Virus record (IMG/VR): IMGVR_UViG_3300030419_000225
Location: 1-31,497 of that record
DNA: 31,497 nt
DNA from: a virus
Direction: 5' to 3' (one strand)
A program made the position numbers and the translations under genes. Shown here piece by piece: positions 5,876-13,320 of the stretch; the first letter of the stretch is position 1, and every line of letters begins with the position of its first letter. The notes beneath the pieces are model-generated. The model did not search any database and was not told the DNA's origin. It saw only the letters and a program-made list of their open reading frames with translations.

Positions 5876-6142
5876 TATATTATAGCAATCTAAGTACACA
5901 TTAATCCTGAGGCAGGACAGATTGAACACCGATTCGCACACGCTTGTACAGAGCAGGTGTTCATAAGCAGATACAAAAGGCTTAGAGAAATAGGTTGAGA
6001 CGCACGGATAAGCGAATATATTATAACAATCTAAGGAAGGCACCCTGCCCCTACCCCTATTGAATAATCTTCGGAAGAAAAAAAGGCAACCTTCGGTTAT
6101 AATCTCAAGCTATTAAAACCTATGAGCTACTTACAAATTCAG
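5876..6142 (+). pseudogene. Ruined inverted copy of the 89-aa gene
   Basis: Reading rightward from the central palindrome, this stretch follows the 89-aa gene and its leader in order: CAATAATTTAACC, a GAAGGGG ribosome-site remnant, ATTATAGCAATCTAAG at the start, ACGCTTGTA, ACAAAAGGC, a second CAATCTAAGGAAGGCA, GAATAATCTTC, AAAAAAAGG and CTCAAGCTATTAAA. The start codon is lost (ATA for ATG) and many small gaps break the frame. A terminator relic with a spoiled T-run follows near 6152-6200. The near-identical 20-mers at 5875-5894 and 6016-6035 derive from an internal similarity already present in the intact gene. Confidence 0.7.
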
Positions 6143-6385
6143 GTCTACCTCTTGTAGATGTTGAAGGGAATCCAAGTGTTCCCAAGTCTAAAAGATCGGA
6201 GTTGGAACTGAAATGGGAATGAACTTCAAAGTCTACAAAGTCAAGCGAAGGTGAAGGGGGTAGGCAGGATGCCGGGTGCCCCCCACCATATATAGATGTA
6301 GTGATCAAACATTTTAAGAAGATTTGAGTTGTAAACCAGATCCGCCGCCTATTAGACCTAATAGAGGGATGGTAAAAAGGGGAGT

Positions 6386-6420
6386 GCTGAGGGGGTATTC
6401 AGCCTTGGGGGGTACAAGGC
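6386..6420. repeat. Two overlapping hairpins with the same GGGGGTA loop
   Basis: GCTGA/TCAGC (6386-6390, 6399-6403) and GCCTTG/CAAGGC (6402-6407, 6415-6420) share two bases and both present GGGGGTA in the loop. They lie beside the divergent promoters. No T-run follows on the plus strand. The rest of 6283-6423 holds no gene, only a 7-bp inverted repeat at 6349-6364. Confidence 0.5.
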
Positions 6421-6423
6421 TCC

Positions 6424-6452
6424 ATTGTATAGTTGTAATCGCCATTTGTCAA
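6424..6452 (-). promoter_or_regulatory. Leftward promoter of the switch region
   Basis: Minus-strand TTGACA (6447-6452), 17-base spacer, TACAAT (6424-6429). Its transcript would start near 6417 and run toward the ruined gene copy with no intact gene ahead until 5694, so it may make a non-coding RNA or feed the 89-aa gene. Confidence 0.6.
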
Positions 6453-6475
6453 GTAATATTTATTTCAATTAGGTA

Positions 6476-6504
6476 TTGACAAGACTGCTATACGACTGTA
6501 AACT
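6476..6504 (+). promoter_or_regulatory. Rightward promoter of the packaging/structural block
   Basis: TTGACA (6476-6481), 17-base spacer, TAAACT (6499-6504). The predicted start lies at about 6511, one base before the TerS ATG, which has no ribosome site, so the first gene may be read from a nearly leaderless RNA. It is back to back with the leftward promoter, 23 bases between the -35 boxes. Confidence 0.55.
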
Positions 6505-6511
6505 AGATGGC

Positions 6512-6940
6512 ATGAATGGATTATTGGACACTTACAATAAAAAGAAAGAGCTTACACCTAAGCAAGAATCTTTCTTAGGACATTTGGTTGAAACAAAGGG
6601 TGATGCCAAGCGTGCGGCAGAACTAGCAGGCTACTCAGGCAATCACTATCAAGTCTTAAAAGCTTTAAAGAATGAAGTATTGGAAGTAACCACAAATGTT
6701 TTAGCGCAGTCTGCACCGCAAGCCGCCTTTAAGATAATTGAAATGATATCTTCAGACGAAACAATTCCACAGGCTAATGTTAAATTACAAGCGGCACAGA
6801 CCTTATTAGATCGTGTAGGAGTCTCCAAGTCTGAAAAGTTAGACGTGAATCATAAAGTATCTGGTGGTATTTTTATTATGCCTGAGAAAGAAACTATTGT
6901 GATAGATGCGCAAGATGCTGAGTTTAAGGATGCCGACTAA
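6512..6940 (+). CDS. terS: Terminase small subunit
   Basis: A 142-aa protein of the terminase small subunit type: N-terminal L-T-P-K-Q-E-S-F-L, then K-G-D-A-K-R-A-A-E-L-A-G-Y-S, the helix-turn-helix DNA-binding part typical of the Terminase_2 family, followed by a helical oligomerisation region (A-A-Q-T-L-L-D-R-V-G-V) and a short acidic tail. It recognises phage DNA and feeds it to the large subunit. The ATG at 6512 is chosen; the upstream in-frame TTG at 6476 is part of the promoter. No ribosome site is visible. The 3' end overlaps the next gene. Confidence 0.85.
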   Translation: MNGLLDTYNKKKELTPKQESFLGHLVETKGDAKRAAELAGYSGNHYQVLKALKNEVLEVTTNVLAQSAPQAAFKIIEMISSDETIPQANVKLQAAQTLLDRVGVSKSEKLDVNHKVSGGIFIMPEKETIVIDAQDAEFKDAD

Positions 6941-7136
6941 GTTTAAACAGAGTGAAAAGAATTATGATAGACGCACAGGAGTCACTTCCCTCAACCATTA
7001 CTTTATGAAAGGCACACCCAAGAAAGATTTATTTGACTATATTAACTCAAGCAATGCAAAGCCTAAGAAGGTTCATAAAGTCTTAAAAGAACTTACTCGT
7101 AGAGGAATAAAGGTAGTATGGAAAGAGATAAGATAG
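6930..7136 (+). CDS. Hypothetical basic protein, 68 aa
   Basis: Starts M-P-T-K-F-K-Q-S-E-K inside the end of TerS, overlapping by 11 bases. The product is basic throughout, with NHYFMKGTPKKDLFDYI and a C-terminal helix VHKVLKELTRRGIKVVWKEIR. No family recognised. A packaging accessory or DNA-binding role is suggested only by position and charge. It overlaps the next small gene by 19 bases. Confidence 0.65.
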   Translation: MPTKFKQSEKNYDRRTGVTSLNHYFMKGTPKKDLFDYINSSNAKPKKVHKVLKELTRRGIKVVWKEIR

Positions 7137-7267
7137 AAGAAGAAATTAAATTAATAGGTAGGCGTACCGAAGAAACTTTACATATTATTGTAGATCATTT
7201 TAAAGAAGTAGACGAACGCTTAGAAGAACTTGAAGATAGGCTTGAGAAATTAGAAGATGCCAATTGA
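7118..7267 (+). CDS. Coiled-coil microprotein, 49 aa
   Basis: M-E-R-D-K-I-E-E-E-I-K-L-I-G-R-R-T-E-E-T, then a very regular charged helix with heptad spacing (VDERLEELEDRLEKLEDAN). It would form a short coiled coil. AAAGG lies five bases before the ATG. It overlaps the previous gene by 19 bases and the next by 11, so it belongs to a translationally linked chain. Function unknown; a small assembly or oligomerisation factor is possible. Confidence 0.65.
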   Translation: MERDKIEEEIKLIGRRTEETLHIIVDHFKEVDERLEELEDRLEKLEDAN

Positions 7268-8156
7268 AACTTTAGCACTTAACGATGTACTGAATAATAA
7301 GACTGCTCATTTCTTTAAGTCTGGTAGTGTTTTAAGGAATGAAGAGAACGAAAGATTAAATGAAGTACACAAGCTGTTGCCCCCCAAGGGCAACGCCGGA
7401 ACGAATCTTGAGTACGATATTTGGTATGATTTTCCCAAAGATCCTAAGATACATGGATATGTGTATACAGATGCTATGTCTAAGTTTATTTATATGAAGC
7501 CTGCTTCGTTTAAATATGCTAGTAAAGTAATGATTGAATCCATGAAAGAAGTTGTTACTGAAGAAGGCGATATGCTTTTTAAAGAATTGGCAATTAAAAG
7601 TTTAGATAAATATAAACTAAGAAGAACAAAGTTTAAACCAAAGCATGTTATCTTTTTGCCGGGAACAAACATACTATATGATATAGTAGATATGAAAAAA
7701 GTAGAACAAGAAGTAGATAAAGGTGCGTATCTGAAATGTCATCCTCTTACTTCTGCTTATGCTTTTGCGGATTTAAAAAGAAAATTTAAAGATCGTATAA
7801 TAGACAAGAAGCTGTCTGGACATGCTATATTAAAACAAGCAGAGATTGTAGGGTGTTGTAGTAATTCTGAAATGGGATTAATAGGTTTAGCACAAGGAAG
7901 TAAAGTAAACTTATTTGATAAAGAAGGATGCAACCCTAGAACATATACTGCTATATATACTGCTTTATGGAAAGGAAAATTAGACAATGAGCCAAGTCCT
8001 TTAGATTTAAAGCGCATATTGTCTTCAGAATACTCAGGTCTTGTTTCTTATTTAGTACACAATCCGAAAGAACGAATAGATAACTTTTTTAATTATTTTA
8101 AAGATATAGAGCATGTCAAGCCTAAAAAACCGAAAGATCTTAATACTGGAGGTTAA
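7257..8156 (+). CDS. Capsule-polysaccharide-synthesis-like protein (GT-B-like)
   Basis: A 299-aa protein whose middle and C-terminal part resembles GT-B sugar transferases of the capsule-synthesis kind: a strand HVIFLPG, then L-K-C-H-P-L-T-S-A-Y, a spaced D-R-I-I-D-K-K-L-S, and the block EIVGCCSNSEMGLIGLAQGSKVNL split by the usual turn, comparable to the nucleotide-sugar-binding end of those enzymes. Substrate unknown. It sits between TerS and TerL together with a second glycan-type gene, an unusual place. It could modify a virion protein or a host surface sugar; it could also be a non-enzymatic homologue. Confidence 0.5.
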   Translation: MPIETLALNDVLNNKTAHFFKSGSVLRNEENERLNEVHKLLPPKGNAGTNLEYDIWYDFPKDPKIHGYVYTDAMSKFIYMKPASFKYASKVMIESMKEVVTEEGDMLFKELAIKSLDKYKLRRTKFKPKHVIFLPGTNILYDIVDMKKVEQEVDKGAYLKCHPLTSAYAFADLKRKFKDRIIDKKLSGHAILKQAEIVGCCSNSEMGLIGLAQGSKVNLFDKEGCNPRTYTAIYTALWKGKLDNEPSPLDLKRILSSEYSGLVSYLVHNPKERIDNFFNYFKDIEHVKPKKPKDLNTGG

Positions 8157-8841
8157 TAACTTAACAGCTTTAACGATCAACTCTATTGAAATGAACATGC
8201 CACAGTTTCAATATAAAGTTGTTCCATGTGGAAAAAGTAAACTAGCTACAGCATTACATAATATAGATGACATTACTTTAGTAGTTAAAAGCGGATTAGT
8301 ATTAAATATAAAAGATAGTGACTTACCTAGTAGAGAGAAATTAATGCGCTATGATATGTGCGTAAGCAGACAAGGAGTTTATGTAGATCATCCATCAATA
8401 GCAAAACATTATAATCTAGTAGATACACCAATGAATAAAGGAATAATAGATCTTTCGTTATTTATAATCAATCCTTTAAAATGGTATAGGATTCCTGCTA
8501 AAGACCAAGGCATATTACCAAATATAAAAAAATTATTTATGCCTAGATATATGAACCATAGAGATGATCCTATATTTAAAGAACAGACTATTAATTGTTC
8601 AGATGCTCTTACTTATGGTGTACTCGGAGAAAGTGCTTGCATTTATAATTATATAGATATATTAAATAAAAAAGATATATCAGTCTTGGAAACATATGCA
8701 TATTGTTTAGATAAATTATTACCTTATACAGAAGGTCTTCCTAAAAAAGAAAAAGAAATTGTAGAGCATTTAGGAAGCCTAACAAAAAAAAGAATTTCTA
8801 GAATGAGACGAAAATTACATAATGTTAAATATATAACTTAG
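8113..8841 (+). CDS. Hypothetical protein, possible glycosyltransferase-like partner
   Basis: A 242-aa protein starting with an alpha/beta-looking segment (KILILEVNNLTALTINSIE), then DDITLVVKSGLVL, CVSRQGVYVDHPSI, MPRYMNHRDDPIF and a basic C-terminus. The layout recalls small phage glycosyltransferase-like proteins, but I see no clear DxD motif, so the call is weak. The start overlaps the GT-B-like gene by 44 bases; a GGAGG at about 8148 lies inside the frame without a suitable ATG nearby. The overlap suggests the two proteins act together. Confidence 0.45.
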   Translation: MSSLKNRKILILEVNNLTALTINSIEMNMPQFQYKVVPCGKSKLATALHNIDDITLVVKSGLVLNIKDSDLPSREKLMRYDMCVSRQGVYVDHPSIAKHYNLVDTPMNKGIIDLSLFIINPLKWYRIPAKDQGILPNIKKLFMPRYMNHRDDPIFKEQTINCSDALTYGVLGESACIYNYIDILNKKDISVLETYAYCLDKLLPYTEGLPKKEKEIVEHLGSLTKKRISRMRRKLHNVKYIT

Positions 8842-8850
8842 GAGAAGCCA

Positions 8851-9108
8851 ATGGCTATTAGCGAAACTTTTGAACAGCAATTTAATGATGAAAACAAAAT
8901 GCCTGACATTTTTTATGAATGGTTAAAGGTCTGTCCTGTGCTCTGGATTAGAGGTACAGTACATAGTGACTACATGGAATATAAGTTTGATTCATCAGGA
9001 AGAATTTTAGATTTAGATCAGCTTCAAGGTGAGCCTGATAATGTTGTTGAGTTTGCGGAAGATAAAGTAAAACCAATATCTAAAAAGAAGAAACCTAAAA
9101 AACACTAA
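8851..9108 (+). CDS. Hypothetical protein, 85 aa
   Basis: Good ribosome site AGGAGA seven bases before ATG. Starts M-A-I-S-E-T-F-E-Q-Q-F and contains CPVLWIRGTVHSDYMEYKF, then an acidic part and a Lys-rich end KPISKKKKPKKH. The end resembles a nucleic-acid-binding tail. No family recognised. Its stop overlaps the next start (TAATG). Confidence 0.65.
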   Translation: MAISETFEQQFNDENKMPDIFYEWLKVCPVLWIRGTVHSDYMEYKFDSSGRILDLDQLQGEPDNVVEFAEDKVKPISKKKKPKKH

Positions 9109-9401
9109 TGATTGAAGCACCTGAAAATTATATCAGAAAAAAAAGTTCAACGATTCCGTTTGGCTATGAGATAGACGAAGACCATAAAGGTTTTCTAAAG
9201 CCTGTCCCAGACCAACTGGAATCGTTAGAACATGTATCTCATTTGGTTTATAACAAAGCAATAAGCCTTGCTGAGGGTGTTCAAATACTAGAAAACAAAA
9301 CAAATAGAAGCCTGTCTCGTATGGGATTAAAGAAACTTGTGGATAAAAAATATGAAGAAGGACTGGGAAATAAATCCAAATCTTTACTTGACAGATTCTA
9401 A
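9108..9401 (+). CDS. Hypothetical HTH-like protein upstream of TerL, 97 aa
   Basis: Starts one base inside the preceding stop. The second half, S-L-A-E-G-V-Q-I-L-E-N-K-T-N-R-S-L-S-R-M-G followed by LKKLVDKKY, looks like a helix-turn-helix of the kind that reads DNA. A gene of this size just before TerL could be a packaging-site-binding accessory protein; this is inferred from position. It overlaps TerL by 50 bases. Confidence 0.65.
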   Translation: MIEAPENYIRKKSSTIPFGYEIDEDHKGFLKPVPDQLESLEHVSHLVYNKAISLAEGVQILENKTNRSLSRMGLKKLVDKKYEEGLGNKSKSLLDRF

Positions 9402-11049
9402 AGGAAGCTTTATACTTAAGAAAGACGGAACACCTGCTAAAAAAAGAGGAAGACCTAAAGGAAGTACATCCAATTATCATTTTCATTCTAAAACAAAAGC
9501 TAAGTTTGCGGCAAGAAAGTCTTTAAAGAATAAACAAAAGACAATAAAGAAACTTGAAAGTCAACTAAGTAATAAAAAGCAACACTTAAAAAAGCAAACA
9601 GAAACACTAAAAAAAGTTGCAGGTTTAGAAGATAATGCTATTGTTACTACAGATGAAGTAAAAAAACTTCCTTCTTCTGTTCAAAGCCATTTAGATAAGA
9701 CTGGTGATAATGTTTCCTTCATGCCTAATGAAGGACCACAAACAAAGTTCTTAGCGGCTGATGAAAAAGATGTATTGTATGGAGGAGCCGCAGGAGGCGG
9801 AAAAAGCTATGCAATGCTTATAGATCCACTAAGGTATTGCCATGTTAAAGAACATAGAGCTTTAATACTTAGACGGACAATGCCAGAACTAAGAGAGCTT
9901 ATAGATAAATCTCGTGAGATATATCCTTTAGCTTTTAAAGGTGCTAGGTTTAAAGAAGTAGAAAAGGTATGGTATTTTCCTAGCGGTGCAAAAGTAGAAT
10001 TTGGATTTTTAGAAAAAGATGCTGATGTTTATCGTTATCAAGGACAAGCATATAGTTGGATAGGCTTTGATGAGATTACACACTTACCTACAGAATTTGG
10101 TTGGAATTATTTAGCATCACGATTAAGAACAACTAATCCAGATATTAAAACATATTTAAGATGTACAGCAAACCCCGGCGGTGTGGGTGCGCATTGGGTA
10201 AAGAAAAGATATATTGAACCAAAAGAACCTAATAATAGTTTTAGAGGGGATGATGGTTTAACAAGAAAATTTATACCTGCAAGATTAATGGACAATCCTT
10301 ATCTTGCAGAAGACGGCGAATACGAAAGAATGCTAATGTCTTTGCCTCCCATACAAAGAAGGCAGTTGCTTGAAGGTAATTGGGAAGTAAATGAAGGCGC
10401 GGCATTTGTAGAGTTTAATAACGAACACCATGTTATTCCTCCTTTTGAAATCCCTATACATTGGGAAAGAGTTAAAGGAGTTGACTACGGTTATGCGGCT
10501 GAAAGTTGTTGCCTGTGGGGTGCTGTTGATCCCGAAGACAAGACCATCATTATTTATAGAGAACTATACCGAAAGGGTCTTACAGGGGAAGCACTCGCAG
10601 ACTTAATAACTGAAATGGAGCGAGCCGAAGTCAAATCTATAATGGGTGTTCTAGATACTGCGGCATGGGCAAGAACAGGTTATACTGGTCCAACGATAGG
10701 AGAAACTCTTATCAAAGCAGGACATAAATTGCGCAGAGCAGATAAAAATAGAGTTGCAGGTAAAGTGCAAATACATGAGCACTTGAAACGCAGAATGTTA
10801 AAGACTGGTAGTTTAGGTAGACCTAGACTACAGTTTTTTAACACCTGCGTTAATACGATTAAAGAGATACAAGGTATTCCTCTTTCTAAAAAGAATCCGG
10901 AAGATGTAGATACTAATGCTCCTGATCATGCATACGATGCTCTTAGATATTTAATAATGAGTAGACCTAGATTAGACGATCCGTTTGATACTATGCTACG
11001 TATAAAAGAACGAGCGTACACTCCTTCGGATTCAGAGTTTGGATATTAA
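9352..11049 (+). CDS. terL: Terminase large subunit with N-terminal AT-hook
   Basis: A 565-aa packaging motor. ATPase: Walker A G144-G-A-A-G-G-G-K151-S, Walker B W-I-G-F-D240-E241, coupling motif T272-A-N-P-G-G. Nuclease: acidic residues D378 (KGVDYG), D435 (VLDTAAW) and D525/D529 (DHAYDALRY). It cuts concatemers and pumps DNA into the procapsid through the portal. Unusual: the first 120 residues are an extension with K30-K-R-G-R-P-K-G-S, a classic AT-hook, followed by a Lys-rich coiled coil (residues about 45-90). ATG at 9352 is preferred to the upstream TTG at 9337; no strong ribosome site is seen. Confidence 0.95.
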   Translation: MKKDWEINPNLYLTDSKGSFILKKDGTPAKKRGRPKGSTSNYHFHSKTKAKFAARKSLKNKQKTIKKLESQLSNKKQHLKKQTETLKKVAGLEDNAIVTTDEVKKLPSSVQSHLDKTGDNVSFMPNEGPQTKFLAADEKDVLYGGAAGGGKSYAMLIDPLRYCHVKEHRALILRRTMPELRELIDKSREIYPLAFKGARFKEVEKVWYFPSGAKVEFGFLEKDADVYRYQGQAYSWIGFDEITHLPTEFGWNYLASRLRTTNPDIKTYLRCTANPGGVGAHWVKKRYIEPKEPNNSFRGDDGLTRKFIPARLMDNPYLAEDGEYERMLMSLPPIQRRQLLEGNWEVNEGAAFVEFNNEHHVIPPFEIPIHWERVKGVDYGYAAESCCLWGAVDPEDKTIIIYRELYRKGLTGEALADLITEMERAEVKSIMGVLDTAAWARTGYTGPTIGETLIKAGHKLRRADKNRVAGKVQIHEHLKRRMLKTGSLGRPRLQFFNTCVNTIKEIQGIPLSKKNPEDVDTNAPDHAYDALRYLIMSRPRLDDPFDTMLRIKERAYTPSDSEFGY

Positions 11050-11054
11050 TATAT

Positions 11055-13280
11055 ATGGAAAAAGAACAAAATAAAAATTCCTTTTTAAATGCTAATAGCA
11101 TTTTTGAAGAAGTTGAAGATGAGCACGGCAAGACATTAAATCTTGCTGAAGAGCAATCTAAAAATCTAGTAGGCATTATTAAGTCTAGGTTTGCTTCTGC
11201 GGAAAACGCAAGAAGAATAGATGAATCTCGTTGGTTAGAATCCTATCAAAACTTTAGAGGACAATACGGAAAACGAGTAAGATTTAGAGAAAGTGAAAAG
11301 TCTAGAGTATTTATAAAAGTTACAAAAACAAAAACAATTGCCGCTTATGGGCAACTTGTAGATGTTTTATTTGGCTCCGGGCAGTTTCCTATTACAATTA
11401 AAGATACCAAAATGCCCGAAGGTGTCGCAGGAAACGCTCGACAAAAAACAGATACTTCTCCTGTCAATATCGAAAGTCCACAGGTTGCAGAAGAAGCCGA
11501 GACAGAATCCGTTGCTACAGATCAAAGTAATCCTTTCGATGTCGGTTACGAAGGTGATGGAAAAGTTCTGAAGCCCGGAGCTACTTTTTTAAATGGCGAA
11601 AGCTTTTTAGGAGACTTAGAAGATAACTACACAGACCAAGAAGGTAATGTTGTCTTAGAGCCGGGACTGTCTCCAATACCAGAAGTTCCTGAAATTAGTC
11701 CTGCGGAAAAAGCCGCAAGGAATATGCAGAAGCTTATTTATGATCAATTAGATGAATCAAATGGTGTAGCAGAATTACGAAATGCATTATTTGAATCTTC
11801 TATGTTAGGAACTGGAATTATTAAAGGACCTTTTAGTTTTAATAAAACTTTACACAAATGGGATAAAAATGAAAAAGGCGAAAGAGAATATAAGCCTGTA
11901 CAAGTAAGAGTACCACGAATAGAGTTTGTAAGTTGTTGGGACTTTTATCCAGATCCTAATGCAACATCAATAGATGAATGTGACTTTATTATACACAGAC
12001 ATAAGTTTAATAGAAGCCAAGTAAGAAACCTTCGTAATCTTCCATACTTTGATAAAGATGCAATTAGGAATGTATTACAAGAAGGTCCTAACTATGAAGA
12101 AAAATACTTTGAAAGCTCATTAAACGAAGAAAGTAATCAAGAAGATTCTGCTACAGACAGATTTGAGATACTAGAATATTGGGGTATAATGGATGCTGAC
12201 TACGCAAGACAAGTAGGCATTGATTTACCAGAAAGTGTTGACGACCTCGATGAAGTACAAATAAATGCATGGACATGTGGTAACATGCTACTTCGCGCGG
12301 TAGTTAATCCGTTTACCCCTCCTAGTATACCATATCACGCATTCCCTTACGAAAGAAACCCATATAGTTTCTTTGGTATTGGAGTACCTGAGAATATGGC
12401 AGACTCACAACAAATTATGAACGGTCATGCACGCATGGCAGTTGATAACTTAGCATTAGCAGGCTCATTAGTTTTTGATGTAGATGACTCTGCTTTAGTA
12501 GGCGGACAGAGCATGGAAATTTATCCGGGTAAAATATTCAGGCGACAAGCCGGAATGCCCGGACAAGCAATACATGGACTCAAGTTCCCTAATACTGCCA
12601 CAGAGAATATGATGATGTTCGACAAGTTTAGACAACTTGCAGATGAACAAACAGGTATTCCTAGCTTTAGTCACGGACAAACAGGTGTTCAAAGTATGAC
12701 ACGAACAGCATCTGGTATGTCAATGTTACTTGGCGCGGCAAGCTTAAATATAAAAACTGTTGTTAAAAACATAGACGACTTTTTATTAAAGCCATTAGGA
12801 GAATCTTTTTTCCATTGGAACATGCAATTCATTGAAGAAGACTTGGATATTGTAGGAGACTTAGAAGTCAACGCAATGGGAACAAGTTCTTTGATGCAGA
12901 AAGAAGTAAGATCACAAAGATTAACTATGTTCTTACAGACTGCACAGAATCCTACTATTGCACCATTTATTAAAATATCTAAACTAATAAGCGAGTTGGC
13001 TTACAGCTTGGATCTTGAACCAGATGAAATTCTGAATGATCCTGAAGAAGCCGCACTTGCCGCACAAATTATAGGAATGCAAAATGCTCAACAAGAAACT
13101 GGCGCGGAAGCTCAAGCCGATAACCAACAACAGGCTCCTATGGGAGGCGCTACTGGAACACCTGAACAACCTCAAGAACTCGGAACTACAGGTACTGGTG
13201 GCGGCAACATCGGAACAGGAGATGTACCGATGCCAGGGGAAGATGAATTTGCTGGCACGCTTAGAGCAATTGAAGGCTGA
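11055..13280 (+). CDS. Portal protein
   Basis: A 741-aa protein five bases after TerL, of the long podovirus portal type. It has a helical start (IIKSRFASAENARRIDESRW), an acidic low-complexity stretch at about 115-205, a conserved core (VSCWDFYPDPNATSIDECDF, GIGVPENMADSQQIMNGHAR, PSFSHGQTG) and a Gln- and Gly-rich tail after about 675. Twelve copies would form the dodecameric ring at the capsid vertex, joining terminase and tail. Size and order match portals of P22/N4-like podoviruses. Its last 38 bases overlap a 25-codon reading frame. Confidence 0.9.
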   Translation: MEKEQNKNSFLNANSIFEEVEDEHGKTLNLAEEQSKNLVGIIKSRFASAENARRIDESRWLESYQNFRGQYGKRVRFRESEKSRVFIKVTKTKTIAAYGQLVDVLFGSGQFPITIKDTKMPEGVAGNARQKTDTSPVNIESPQVAEEAETESVATDQSNPFDVGYEGDGKVLKPGATFLNGESFLGDLEDNYTDQEGNVVLEPGLSPIPEVPEISPAEKAARNMQKLIYDQLDESNGVAELRNALFESSMLGTGIIKGPFSFNKTLHKWDKNEKGEREYKPVQVRVPRIEFVSCWDFYPDPNATSIDECDFIIHRHKFNRSQVRNLRNLPYFDKDAIRNVLQEGPNYEEKYFESSLNEESNQEDSATDRFEILEYWGIMDADYARQVGIDLPESVDDLDEVQINAWTCGNMLLRAVVNPFTPPSIPYHAFPYERNPYSFFGIGVPENMADSQQIMNGHARMAVDNLALAGSLVFDVDDSALVGGQSMEIYPGKIFRRQAGMPGQAIHGLKFPNTATENMMMFDKFRQLADEQTGIPSFSHGQTGVQSMTRTASGMSMLLGAASLNIKTVVKNIDDFLLKPLGESFFHWNMQFIEEDLDIVGDLEVNAMGTSSLMQKEVRSQRLTMFLQTAQNPTIAPFIKISKLISELAYSLDLEPDEILNDPEEAALAAQIIGMQNAQQETGAEAQADNQQQAPMGGATGTPEQPQELGTTGTGGGNIGTGDVPMPGEDEFAGTLRAIEG

Positions 13281-13320
13281 CGTAGACATAAGCATTAAAG
13301 AAGGAGAAGATAATGCCTAA
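13243..13320 (+). CDS. Possible 25-aa overlapping microprotein
   Basis: In a second frame across the portal end: M-N-L-L-A-R-L-E-Q-L-K-A-D-V-D-I-S-I-K-E-G-E-D, then NA and stop. AGGGGAAG lies just before the ATG, and the stop overlaps the next start. The sequence is an amphipathic helix. It bridges the 32-base gap between portal and the next gene. Could be a translational-coupling leader rather than a functional protein. Confidence 0.4.
   Translation: MNLLARLEQLKADVDISIKEGEDNA

Larger units (their letters stand above)
5141..6282. repeat. Large decayed inverted duplication
   Basis: Left arm (5141-5757) and right arm (5816-6282) read alike in opposite directions: two 9-mers at the outer ends (GGGGCACCC and GGCATCCTG on the left, inverted on the right), a TAGACTTTGAAGT word, a terminator, gene segments, the leader with CAATAATTTAAC, and the central 18-bp repeat. 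The arms differ by many substitutions and gaps; about 160 bases of the left arm (roughly 5165-5328) are missing on the right. Confidence 0.7.

Noticed and set aside
5875-6035. Near-identical 20-base direct repeats as a phage attachment site or mobile-element ends
   Set aside because: Both match positions in the intact 89-aa gene, so they are inherited from its internal similarity.
6080-6110. Minus-strand terminator-like AACC-GAA-GGTT hairpin with seven T
   Set aside because: Stem of only four pairs in the ruined copy; too weak to call, though it could end a leftward RNA from 6417.
5858-6308. Two minus-strand frames of about 60 codons
   Set aside because: They are read through the ruined inverted copy; the internal LDCYNI repetition comes from the DNA repeat, not from a real protein.
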